Shown here: positions 42,272-53,541 of the stretch, in pieces
Layout of the letters: the number at the start of each line of letters is the position of its first letter
Numbering within the stretch: position 1 is the stretch's first letter
Assembly (NCBI RefSeq): GCF_016808335.1
Contig: NC_053153.1
Coordinates: 29,581,590-29,645,589, forward strand
DNA from: Panicum virgatum
Taxonomy: Eukaryota > Streptophyta > Magnoliopsida > Poales > Poaceae
Direction of reading: 5' to 3'
DNA: 64,000 bases
Program-made: the position numbers and the translations under genes
Notes under the pieces: model-generated
What the model saw: only the letters and a program-made list of their open reading frames with translations
The model's database searches: none
What the model was told of the DNA's origin: nothing

Positions 42272-45030
42272 TGTGACGGAACCGCCAAATTAAAACTCTA
42301 AATTAAGTGTAATGGCTGTCATTTGAACACATCGGGCGCATTAGCTTGATGGCTTAATTTGGTGATCCTTTCTCAACCCACGGCCTGATCGAAACATCAC
42401 CGGTAGTCCCACGCGAAGGTGGGCGCAGATGGTACAAGCACGACAAAATACTTACATATACATACACAACATGATCTTGGAACATTTAGTTTTACAACCG
42501 GGTTCAAATATACAAAGGAGAGTATAATTTACAGAACTTTACAAAAGGGGTAGCCAAGTTCAAACGGAAAAGAGACTACAACCACATGACTTCATTTAGT
42601 TCTGCATTTACACAACCGGTCAGACCGGTTAACCTAACCGGTCAGACCGGTCCAGCCTGGACCAAAACCCTAACTGCCCGTCAGACCGGTACACTGACCG
42701 GTTAGACCGGTCTACGCAAAAACTGAGGAGCTGCACACTCAGCCCTCAAGTGTGCACTCCACCGACTCCCTAACCTAAGGGTCTCGCTCCACCACCTCCC
42801 ACCCCTCTGCATCCCGGCGGATGAACTTGATACAGCAGGGGCAGAAGTCAACGTCCGGGTGTCCTGAAATATTGGTGGCAACAAACTCTGAGTAACTAAT
42901 ACTCAGCAAGTCTTACCCGACTATTGGGTATACTTAGCCCACATATCTAGACATCCAAGGCTGTCTGGCTGGTGGATTTGTTTTGCAAAAAAGATTCTCT
43001 AAAGTGGATCCTTGTTTTCAATATTTTAGCTCTAGGTTCTATATAGATTAACATAATCTAATGTTTGCACAAACCAACTAGAGCAACCATGGTATTAAGT
43101 TACAATTCAAAGTAGATCTCAACATTTCCAATATAATCCATGTTCCATAGCATATTACTACGATGTGACGCAGTTGATCATGGTGCCCATGTCCGAGAGC
43201 GACTGACGGCGAATCGATTCGATTTAACCTTGCAAGGTGGACCTAACCAACACGGCACGCATAGTCCCCGCCGGACCACACACACCAACCATTCCCCTCC
43301 TCGCCTCGAACTACAGGAACCAGCCCAATGACATATAGTCAGTCGAGCCCTACGAGAGACCACCAAAAGTAAATGTGTACAACCCATTCTCCGCGGCCAC
43401 TCGACTACCCTAGGAGTTGGGTGCGGGTTCCTTTACTTTCAAAGCAAAGCAGTACTAGGATTACCGGTTTCGACTACCTCCTACTCCCGGTATGCAGTTA
43501 GTACAATTCAAACATGATCACCAGGGCCAATAACAGTACGGTCCTCAATCGATACAGACGGGGCTAGACACCCAGGAACCCTGTCCTGTTGCCACACCTA
43601 CATCTCATCATTACTCCCCGTCCGGTCTCAATTTTTCCTTCATTTTCATATCTCAAATATTGACGTAGAAAGATAATTATACATCTCGCGAGTAACCGGC
43701 TATTACTCGACTTCTATAATATCCTATATCTCACGAGTGACAAGAAAATCACTCGTCTTCTACCGAGACCTATTAAGCATGGCTTTGCTATCGACCTATA
43801 CATACTAGTATAAACTCAAGGAAACCTAGGGATCATGCAACTAGGGTTCCAAATAACTCCTAAACGTAATGCACAAGTAATACATAAACATATATATAGT
43901 GAGTCATAAATTTTAAATAATAGGACATGCAACGGGGCTTGCCTTCGGTTTGCTGCTCGGTGCTGTGGTGAACTGGGCCTTGGGCCGGGGCCTCATGCAT
44001 CTCCTCTTGCTGGGCCTGCTCTAGCGGCTCCTGTGGATCCGCAACCACCTCGTGTACCACCTCCTCTGTTGCGGCTGCTACACATATGCATATGCATATG
44101 ACATGAGAAATGCATGCATGATTTATAAAATTTAGCAGCTAACCAACATCCAAAACAATTTCTAACTAACTACACTAACTTTCCCAAACTGAACCTCTCA
44201 GCCACAGCCACACCGATCAGACAGGTCCACCTAACCGATCAGACCGGTCCGACACAACCACTCACTAAAACCCATGGAAGTTCACAGGGTCGGATGATTC
44301 TCCCCTAGGCCGGATGATCCGGCCCAACAGTACTTTTTGCCTCTGCAAAGTTTTGGATGATCCGACTCTGAGGCCGGATGACTCAGACCCCTACTACCGG
44401 TCAGACCGATCCATCCGACCGGTCAGACCGGTCCTGTCCAGACCTAACTCGACCAAGAACCGAAATCTTCATTGCGACGATTCTAACCGACAAAAACTGA
44501 AGCACTTCTAGGCTCTAGCTTAGGAACTCCAATGGAGGTGATCAACCAAGGGAAATCACTTAAAATCACCTAGAGAGAGAGAGAGATCAATCCATCCAAG
44601 CTTGATTACCTTGAGTGGATTCTTTCCCCACGAAAAACTCAAAAAACTACAGCACCTCCAGAAGGATCAAATAGAAGGGACGTCCCTCCCCCGATTGGGA
44701 ATCATCCTTGGCCTTGGATCAAAAGGAAATGGAGGATTTGGGGATTGGGTGAGGGGTGAGCTCGTGTGGGAGAGAGGGAGCACGAGAGTGACGGTGAGGG
44801 AGAGAGTGAACCGTTGAGGGAGTGAGAGAGATGTTTAAATGATGTGGGGCCACCTGACCCCCATTTCAGCCGGTTCAACCGGTCTGACCGGTCACTCAAA
44901 CCGGTCAGACCGGTCCACCCTGACCAGCCCAAAATGAGTGAACTCTTGCTCTAGTGAATTTGTCGGCTGAGTTTGAGCTAATGACCATAATTTGGCCTAA
45001 TTATGGATTATTAACACCTGAGGTGTTACA
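42272..45030 (-). repeat. Gypsy 3' LTR with ACCGGTCAGACCGGT palindromes
   Basis: A 2759-bp LTR. On its own strand it begins TGTAACACCTCAGGTGTT and ends GGTTCCGTCACA. A polypurine tract, TTAGGGGGAAGGGT, lies just upstream of it (45031-45050 in window coordinates). It contains about ten copies of an imperfect palindrome of the form ACCGGTCAGACCGGT in three clusters (about 42617-42715, 44210-44440, 44870-44920). Confidence 0.93.
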
Positions 45031-45064
45031 ACCCTTCCCCCTAAAAGAAATCTCGTCCCGAGAT

Positions 45065-48000
45065 TTAGAGTGAAGTTGCCAATTGAAGGGAAAGCTTAAT
45101 ATTATATACCTTGGTAGTTTTGTAGTAATTCCGGACATTTGGACTGAAAAAATTCCTCCGTTTCCCAGGTTGCTTCTCGCTCGGAGTGATTGCTCCGCTG
45201 TACCTTATAGAAGTTGCTGGTTTGATTTCGAGTGACCCGGGTCTTGTGATCGACAATTGTTACAGGATGCACTGATAGACAAGATCGGGCTCCACTTGTA
45301 GCTTCTCTATGTCAATCACTTTACTTGGAACACGGAGGCATTTCTTGAGCTGGGAGACATGGAATATATTATGGACTGCGGATAATTGGGCAGGGAGTTC
45401 TAGGCGGTATGTTACCAGCCCACATCGCTCGATGATAGGAAATGGCCCAACATAACGAGGTGCAAGCTTTCCTTTTACGCCGAATCGCGGAACCCCTTTC
45501 ATTGGAGTTACCCGAAAATAGACATGATCTCCCACTAAGAACGAGATTGATTGACGTTTCTTGTCCGCATAGCTTTTCTGCCGGGATTGAGCTATTTTCA
45601 AATTCTCCTGTATAAACCAGACTTGTTCTTCCGCCTCACTAACCATATCAGGGCCGAATATATTTCTTTCACCCGCTTCTGACCAATTCAATGGTATTCT
45701 ACACCTCCGCCCATATAGTGCCTCAAAAGGAGCCATTCTGATGCTTTCCTGATAGCTGTTATTGTAAGAAAATTCTGCTAAAGGTAGGCACTCATCCCAT
45801 TTCTTGCTGTAAGTGAGCACACAGGCTCTAAGCATATCCTCCAGAATTTGATTGATTCGCTCAATCTGACCATCGGTCTGAGGAGGATAGGCTGAGCTAC
45901 GAATAAACTGAGTACCCAGAGATGCCTGCAAGTGTTCCCAGAAACGTGCAATAAATTGTGAGCCTCTGTCTAAAATAATGGTCTTGGGTACACTCTGAAG
46001 ACTCACAATACGGGCCATATATATCTCAGCATATTGATGGGATGAATAACGGGTCTTCACTGGAAGAAAATGAGCGGATTTAGTGAGGCGGTCAACTATA
46101 ACCCAAATAGAATCATACCTCTTTGATGTGGGAGGCAAACCAACAATAAAGTCCATACTAATACACTCCCACTTCCACGAAGGGATATCCAAAGGCTGTA
46201 GCATGCCGGCAGGTCTGAGATGACTTGGTTTGACCCTTCGATAGATATCACACTCAGACACATATTTGGCGACCTCATGTTTCATCCTTGTCCACCAAAA
46301 TCGCTGCCTGAGATCTTGATACATCTTGTTACTGCCCGGGTGAATGGAATACCTAGAGATGTGAGCATCATCAAGAATTTGTTTTCAGAGTTCTAAATCT
46401 TTAGGTACCACCAATCGGTTCTTAAACCATAAAACATCCTCGCCATCTAACTGGAAGCATGCCACTCGAGGGTCATTTGCTATGAGCCTTTGTCTAATCT
46501 TTTCCATGCCAATATTATTTTTCTGAGCCGCAATAACTTGGTCTCGAAGGGTTGGAGTGAGAATAATGTTAGCAAGAGTACCTTCAGCTACAATAGACAA
46601 ATTCATCTTCTCCATTTCTTGACACAAAGTTTCCTGCAAAAGTGTAGCTGAGATGCAGTGGCAACTTGCCTTGCGACTCAATGCATCTGCGACAACATTT
46701 CCCTTGTCCGGGTGATAATAAATCTCCAGGTCATAATCCTTAATTTACTCTAACCACCGTCTCTGACGCAAATTCAACTCACTCTGGGTAAAAATGTACT
46801 TGAGACTCTTGTGGTCCGAATATATATGAACCAGATTACCCAAGAGATAGTGATGCCAGATCTTCAGAGCGTGAACCACTGCTGCAAGCTCCAAATCATG
46901 GGTGGCATAATTCTCTTCATGTCGCCTGATAGCTCTGGAAGCGTAAGCAATCACCCATTGACCTTGCATAAGGATGCAGCCAAGGCCCGTACCTGATGCA
47001 TCACAATAAACATCAAAGGGCCGAGTAATATCTGGCTGAGCCAAAACAGGGGCCGACGTCAAAAGCTTTCTCAAAGTCTGAAAAGCCTGCTCACATTTGT
47101 CGTCCCAATTGAATCTCAACCCCTTTTTAAGCAGTTCAGTCATGGGCTTAGCAATTTTCGAGAAGTCTAGAACAAACCGACGATAATAACCTGCTAGCCC
47201 AAGAAAACTCTGGATCTCTGGAACGGAGGTAGGAGCCTTCCAATTCAGGACATCCCGAATTTTGCTCGGATCAACAGAAATCCCCTTTTCCGAGATGATG
47301 TGGCCCAAGAACTGGACTTCCTTGAGCCAGAAATCATATTTGCTGAATTTGGCATACAACTTGTGCTCCCGCAGGCACTGAGGACAATGCGAAGATGCTC
47401 TGCATGCTCTTCTTCATTCTTGGAATATATAATAGTGTCGTCGATGAAAACCACAACAAACTTATCCAGCTCAGGCATGAATACCGAGTTCATGAGATAC
47501 ATGAAATGAGCAGGGGCATTTGTTAGCCCAAAAGACATGACCAGATATTCGTAGAGCCCATATATGGTAGAGAAATCCGTCTTGGGAATATCTTCTACTC
47601 GGATTTTGATCTGATGATAGCCAGAGCGGAGATCAATCTTGGAAAATACCCGGGCCCTAAATAGCTGATCAAACAGGATGTCAATCCGGGGAAGTGGGTA
47701 TTTATTCTTGATTGTGACGGCATTCAAAAGTCTATAGTCCACACAGAACTTGTGGCTTTGATCTTTCTTTTTAACAAAGAGTGCAGTACAGCCCTAAGGT
47801 GACGTGCTAGGATGGATATAGCCTTTATCAAGCAGTTCTTGCAATTGTTTCTTTAATTCCACTAGCTCATTGGGTGGCATCCGATAAGGTCTCCTAGAGA
47901 TTGGTGCCGTTCCCTGTTGCAGTTCAATGGCAAACTCCACACTACGGTCAGGTGTCATGCCTAGCAAGTCGTCCGGGAAGACATCCGGATACTCACATAC

Positions 48001-48645
48001 CACCGGTATATCAGCCAAATTCTTGCTCTCAACCTGATTCATGGTATGTGCCAAGGACATATGATCCCTCAACGTCAAAGTCATAGAGCCATGAATAGAG
48101 GATTTAATATGCACAGATCGTGAAGTAGTGTCTAAAAGGACTCCTCGACCATCCATCCAGTTCATGCCCAATATAATATCCACCCTTTGAGTTGGTAGAA
48201 TTATAAGGGCCGTAGGAAAAGTCTTCCCTTGCAACTATAGGGGTACTTGCTTAAATAATTGATTGGTGATTAATTTTCCCCCAGGTGAGTGAATATGGTA
48301 CAGCTTGGACATGCTCTCAATTTTCAGCCCCAGTCTAATAGCACACTCTTTGCTAATAAAAGTATGAGACACCCCAGAATCAAACAATACGGTGACGGGA
48401 TGACCGTTTACGGAAAACATACCCACCATCACTGGAGCTCCCTCGGGAATACCCTCAAGGGTGGTGTAGTGTACTTGCCCGGGCTTGAAGTGAGCTATCT
48501 TGCCCTTCTGGTTCTGTTGACTTGATGGCTGGCCTTGCATAGGCGGCATCTGGCAATCACGCGCGAAGTGACCCACTTGCCCGCAGTTGTAGCATGGATA
48601 TAAATTCGGGCGCACCCCGATTTTCTGTTCATTCAGCTGTGGCAC
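45065..48645 (-). pseudogene. pol: Gypsy pol: protease, RT, RNase H, integrase, chromodomain
   Basis: From high to low coordinates. A zinc knuckle CYNCGQVGHFARDC (about 48550-48591), strictly gag C-terminus, is followed by an aspartic protease motif, VLFDSGVSHTFIS. RT comes next, with the intact catalytic motif FIDDTIIYS near 47450; then RNase H ([13 protein letters not shown]). The integrase has a zinc-binding region where the second Cys of the usual CDxC is Tyr (CDIYRR) and a D-35-E pair (DRGSQF...GQIER). A chromodomain-like frame near 45100-45250 (TRVTRNQTS...NHSEREATWE) is reached only after a frameshift. Stops lie at 48235, about 47796, about 46743, 46385 and 45260, with frameshifts near 47360 and 45270. 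Confidence 0.92.
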
Positions 48646-48776
48646 AGGGAATCTGGCTACTCCCTGCTGCTGCGGGTGCTGAGGTGGCCTATAGCCCCAC
48701 TGCTGCTGTGGTGGCCTATAACAGGCTGGTGCTGGAAGGGAGCCCTCTGTGGTACAGTCTGCACGAGGCGGAATCT

Positions 48777-49541
48777 CTATGGGTTACTGCTAGAAGATCC
48801 TACTGCCGGCGTCTTTCTCTTCTTTTCTGCTTTATGAGCTAGGTGGGCGTCCTCCTGAACGATAGCCCCATTGACTAGTTCACTGAACGTGTTAAACTTG
48901 AACATTGCCAGGCGATCTTGGAGCTTACTGCTAAGCCCATGCCTGAAGCAAGCCTGCTTCTTCTCATCTGTATCCACGTGATACCCTGTGTATTGGGAAA
49001 GGTTGTTGAATGTCTTGGCATATTGCATCACATTGTTGTTGCCCTGCTTTAGGGCCAAGAACTCGGCGAGCTTCCTGCGAATGACCCCTGCAGGAATATG
49101 GTGTGCCCTAAAAGCTTCCTTGAACTCATTCCAAGAAAACCGAGTGGTAGCAGGAAACATGGCCACGTGATTGTCCCACCATGTACGTGCGGGACCCCTG
49201 AGCTGTTGTGCTGCAAATCCAGCCTTATCATCATTATGGTACGGGTACAGGGTGAACTTCGACTCAATGGTCTTGAGCCAACTGTCCGCTTCTAGTGGCT
49301 CGTCTGCCTTGTGAAATAGTGGCGGCTGGGTCCCCAGGAACTCCTGGTACCCAGGAACAGGTGGCGGGTGGTGGTGTCCTGTCCGTGGTGCTGCCCCCTG
49401 CTCCACGAGCTGACGAAGGAGTGCCGTCTGCTTGTCGCGCCCCGTCAACATAGCCGCAATGGCCTGAACCAAATCAGGAGGCGGCCGCAGTGCTCCACCA
49501 TCGCCTGCCATTCTGCATTCAACCATGATTGGTTTAGTCAC
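48777..49541 (-). CDS. gag: Gypsy gag, N-terminal and capsid part
   Basis: An open frame of 254 codons. The retrotransposon gag domain pattern is clear: WLKTIESKFTLYPYHNDDKA, GPARTWWDNHV and FKEAFRAHHIPAGVIRRKLAEF. The real initiator may be the internal Met of MAGDGG (about 49511), because the first Met lies only a few residues upstream of it. The frame ends after VGSSSSNP; the zinc-knuckle part continues in another frame from 48645, so a frameshift separates capsid and nucleocapsid. Gag packages element RNA into virus-like particles in the cytoplasm. Confidence 0.88.
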   Translation of the reverse strand: MTKPIMVECRMAGDGGALRPPPDLVQAIAAMLTGRDKQTALLRQLVEQGAAPRTGHHHPPPVPGYQEFLGTQPPLFHKADEPLEADSWLKTIESKFTLYPYHNDDKAGFAAQQLRGPARTWWDNHVAMFPATTRFSWNEFKEAFRAHHIPAGVIRRKLAEFLALKQGNNNVMQYAKTFNNLSQYTGYHVDTDEKKQACFRHGLSSKLQDRLAMFKFNTFSELVNGAIVQEDAHLAHKAEKKRKTPAVGSSSSNP

Positions 49542-49548
49542 CTTATCT

Positions 49549-50018
49549 TTTTTTTTTGAACAAAAAGACTGTGGGGGAGTTCCCCATAGCTAGGCTTTTA
49601 AATATATTAAAAAGGAAGGAACATTACTTACAGAGGGAAAACAAGAGAAAAGGGGGGAAGAATATACAGGGAGGTGATTACAAAGTGGACTCTAGCCATT
49701 GTGTAACAAAAAGACGCTGATCTTCTCTAACTCTCACGAGTTGGAGATGCACCTGATCCCTAAATTTCCTAGTCCAGCGATGCACTGTTGGGAGCCTTGA
49801 TAAAAAATTTTGGAGTTACGCAGGTTCCAAATTTCCCAGGCAGCAATTATGAATATCTCCATGAAAAAAGGAATGTCAGAAGTCACCAAGTTATGTAGTA
49901 CCAAATCTGCAATATTGTCTGACTGCGACCACTAAATACCCAGTCGACCCCAACATTCGGTAGCAAAAGAACAGGTGAAGAAAAGATGATGAATATCTTC
50001 ATCAATGTTTGTGACTAA
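49549..50018 (-). mobile_element. 5'-truncated LINE at the copia/gypsy junction
   Basis: Minus strand. The 3' end shows a poly-A tail (T run at about 49549-49558) preceded by GGGGAACTCCCCCACAGTCT and TTTTGTTC, typical of grass L1-type LINEs. The upstream part encodes the zinc-binding region found after LINE RT (DEDIHHLFFTCSFATECWG), with an in-frame TAG two codons later. It is heavily 5'-truncated. One side abuts the gypsy gag leader and the other abuts a copia LTR lacking its first bases. Confidence 0.82.
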
Positions 50019-51651
50019 TGACAACCATTATTGTGACTAAAGAGTTTGTGCAGCTTAATGAATCATTATCGCTCATTTGGTCATACGTCAAAAGAGGCCC
50101 CTCAATTCCATTATTCAAAAAGGCGATCTCGGTATTCAACTCTAATATATGACAAGACTAAGGATCTTTCTAGTCCTAAGTGTCGTAAGGTTGAGAAGGA
50201 CACTTAGGTTAGTATAGGTTTTATAGTTTTGTAGTGATCGCGCTATTAAGAGGGGTTAAGGTCAAGTAACTTGAGCATGGACATGGTCATTTGAAAATGG
50301 ATGCACACTATGGTCACTCAGGTTCCTAGAAGTTCAAATAAGTGGTTTTCAACTTATATCTCAAGAATATTTGGATTTCACTCAAGACTCAAATCAGAAA
50401 AGGCAAAATCAGAAAAAGTCTATACACCGGTTTAACCGACGCTTCCATTTTTCTATATGTCGGTTAAACGCAGTCAGCAGAGTCTGGACAGGTTCTATAC
50501 ACCGGTTAAACCGATGTTGTTTGAATTAACGTCGGTGCATTAGTCCAGAGTTGGTTTTTCCAGGGTATTTCAAGTTCAATACACCGGTTAAACCGACACT
50601 GTTTGAAATGAGACGTCGGTGCAATTGACCAGTGAGATGGTTTTTCCAGGGATTTCAGAAGATGTACTCACCGGTTAAACCGGCGATGGTTTTGAGTTAA
50701 CGTCGGTGCAGTTGTCCAGAGCCTTGGTTTTTCAGTTGATCAGTGGACAACTACACTCACCGGTTAAACCGATGATACGTCGGTTAATCTGCCCAAGTTG
50801 TAACGGCTAGTTTTCAGAATGGGCAGTTTACATTCATCGGTTAAACCGACGATGGCTATTGGAGGTATGTCGGATTAACCGGCGCTAAGCAGTTTGCTGA
50901 CAGCTTTTCTCCAACGGCTCTATTCGTGTGAGCTGCCTATATATACCCCTCCAATGGGTCATTTTGCACACTCTTAACACCAGGCAACATTCATACACTC
51001 ATATATTGTTGAGAGCCACCTTGAGCTTCATCTTTCACACATTTGTTCATTCAATCATTCAAGAAGCAAGACTAAGGACTTGAGTAGAGAGAAGCTTGTG
51101 TGCATCCGTTCTTGGTGATCGGTTCTTGCTCAAGTGAAGGCCCTAGCTTGTTCCTCTTGGTGATTGGCAGCACCTAGGCGATCTTGGTGATTGAAGGTGT
51201 TTCTTCCGGAGCTTGCCAAGGATTGTGGGAGCCCGAAGAAGGTTGTACGTGGCTTGAGCTCCACCACGCCGGGATGGTGAACGGAGACTCTTAGTGAGCG
51301 CCCAAGTCTCGGTGACATGGGAGGTGACAAGACTCTTAGTGAGTGTCACAACGTGGATTAGGGGTGTGTGCCAACACATCGACACCACGAGAAAAAATCT
51401 GGTTGTCTCTTGCCCACTCTTTCTTTTCAAGCACTTTCTTTCTTGCAATTATTCATGTGCTTGACCTTAGAGATCATAACTTAGCTCTACCTTGCTTAGT
51501 TTCATATCTTTGGTAGCTTGTGTAGTTTGCTTAAGTTAGCCGGTTGGTGAATTGAGCCTTACTAGCATTGCATAGGTTAAGGTTGCCTTAATTGTTTTAG
51601 AAATTGAAAAAAGGCCCAATTCACCCCCCTCTTGATCCATCGATCCTTACA
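50019..51651 (+). repeat. Copia 5' LTR, first ~33 bp missing
   Basis: Aligns with the 3' LTR from its 34th base on; the expected start TGTAAGCATCTAGGCCC is absent. The LTR holds about nine copies of CACCGGTTAAACCGAC-type palindromes (about 50425-50885). TATATATACCCCTCC (about 50937) is a likely promoter. It ends CGATCCTTACA at 51651. Confidence 0.93.
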
Positions 51652-51653
51652 AT

Positions 51654-51666
51654 TGGTATCAGAGCC
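51654..51666 (+). promoter_or_regulatory. Copia primer-binding site (initiator Met-tRNA type)
   Basis: TGGTATCAGAGCC starts 2 bp after the 5' LTR. It matches the 3' end of plant initiator tRNA-Met, the usual minus-strand primer of plant LTR retrotransposons. Confidence 0.92.
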
Positions 51667-51707
51667 TCGTTGCTCATTTGGATCATTAGGCTTCACCGCC
51701 TAGAGCT

Positions 51708-53541
51708 ATGGCCAAGATGGGAGGTTCGCCGCCTCACTTCGAGGGCAAGAACTTTGCCTATTAGAAAGTTCGTATGGCCGCATACCTTGATGCGATTGCC
51801 CCCAAAGTGTGGTTGGCAACAAAGACCGAGTTCACCGGAACTCTCACCATGGAGCAATTAAAATGGAATGCTAAGGCTAGAAATGCAATTTTCGAATCCA
51901 TTAGTGAGGAAGTCTTTGCTAGAGTAAATGGCATGGACTTAGCAAGTGATATATGGAAAGAGCTAATTGAAATTCATGAAGGCTCCACAAAAGTTCGTGA
52001 ACAAAAATATCACTTGTTTAGAGCTAAATATGATTCCTTTAAGATGCTAGCTTATGAAAATTGCAATGATATGTATTCTCGATTGAATGTCATTGTCAAG
52101 GATATTAATGCTTTTGAAGTTTCTAAAATTGACAGTGGCTCCATCAACCGCAAGATTCTCATGCTCCTTCCAAAGCCCAAATACAACATCATAAATGCTA
52201 TGCTTCAAAAGGAGAATCTTGATATAATGGAAGTGGGAGAGCTTGTGGGCGAAATTCGCGCTCATGAAATGGGTATCATTGGTATGTCCGAAGAGCCAAC
52301 TACAAGCAAATCAATTGCTCTCAAAACCAAGGCAAACAAGCCCCGCAAGCTCAAGATGGTCAAGCAAGAATCAAGCTCAAGCAATGAAGAACAAGAAGCT
52401 TGGGAAGAAGAAGAGCCATGACAAGAAGACCAAGCTCTTCCCAAAGAAGAAAGGTCACACCAAGAGAACCTTCGTGGTGGAAAAACAAGAATGGGTGACC
52501 GATGTCTCATCAAGCGAAGATTCAAGTGATGAAGAGGACATCGTCACCATCGCTCTCACCAATGAAGAACCACCACTACCTCCGCCTCCCATGTGGCTCA
52601 TGGCAAAAGGTAACACAAAGGTATGTGAGGTGGATAGTGACAATGATAGTGATGAAGAGCTTGACCCTTATGAGTTTACTAACCTCATTAATGAGTATAC
52701 ATCTATTATCAAGAGGGAAAAAGGCAAAGTCAAGATTCTTGAGAGCACTCATGCCAAGTTAGAGCTTGCCCACTCCGATTTGCTTGGCAAGTACAATGAC
52801 TTGCTCAAAAAGCACAATGAGTCAATTGTACTTGCTAAGCAAGTTGAAGAGAGCCACAAGAAGCTTAAACAAGAGCATAGGGAGTTGGCCCACAAATATC
52901 AAGAACTTGAATTTGCCTATGAAGCAATTGACCCAAGTCTTGAGAACTTTGTCAATGAAACCATTGAAAAGGTCAATGCTTCTACTTCATGTGATGACCT
53001 ACTCATTAATGCAAATGCCACTAATATTGTGCCCGAGCTTGCTCCTTCTAGGGAAAAGGAATTAATGGATCAAGTGGCAAGCCTCAAGAGTAGTGTGGAG
53101 AAGCTCTCAAGAGGAGAATACATCCACAAGGAAATTCTCTTCAACAATGCACGTGACTATGGCAAGAGAGGTCTTGGTTCATTTCCAGAGCCGAATCAAG
53201 GCACCACTCCTTCTCCGGAGATCAAGACTAGCTTCATCAAGGAAGTTGGTTCATATTGCCAACATTGCCAAGTCACCGGGCACCACACTAGGGAGTGCAC
53301 CTTACCATCACGTCCTCTTCCCACTTTACCAAAGAATTACTCATCAATGTTTCAAAATAACCATTTTCTTTTGAGTAAAGTGAAGGGCAAGGTGAAGGCC
53401 AAATTCATTGGCAAAATCGCTAAGGAGTTAAAGAAGAAGCTCCCCAAGCAACTTTGGGTTCCAAAAGCTCTTGCACACATATGCAAGGCCCAAAGCTTGT
53501 TTGGGTTCCAAAAACTCAAAAGTGAATTCTCATGTATGTAG
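51708..53541 (+). pseudogene. gag: Copia gag with coiled coil and zinc knuckle
   Basis: Starts ATGGCCAAGATGGGAGG at 51708. An in-frame TAG (51762-51764) replaces the Trp of the usual YWK motif after 18 codons. The UBN2-type gag domain follows (LKWNAKARNAIFESI, DIWKELIEIHEGS, EQKYHLFRAKYDSFKM), then a frameshift near 52390-52420. The second part has a basic stretch, an acidic Ser-rich stretch, a long coiled coil (about 52700-53110) and a zinc knuckle CQHCQVTGHHTREC (53257-53298). It ends at TAG 53539-53541, directly followed in the same frame by pol, so gag and pol were one polyprotein frame. Confidence 0.9.

Noticed and set aside
43178..43387. Small open frames in the gypsy LTR
   Set aside because: They lie wholly in LTR sequence present again at 63141 onward and show no domain.
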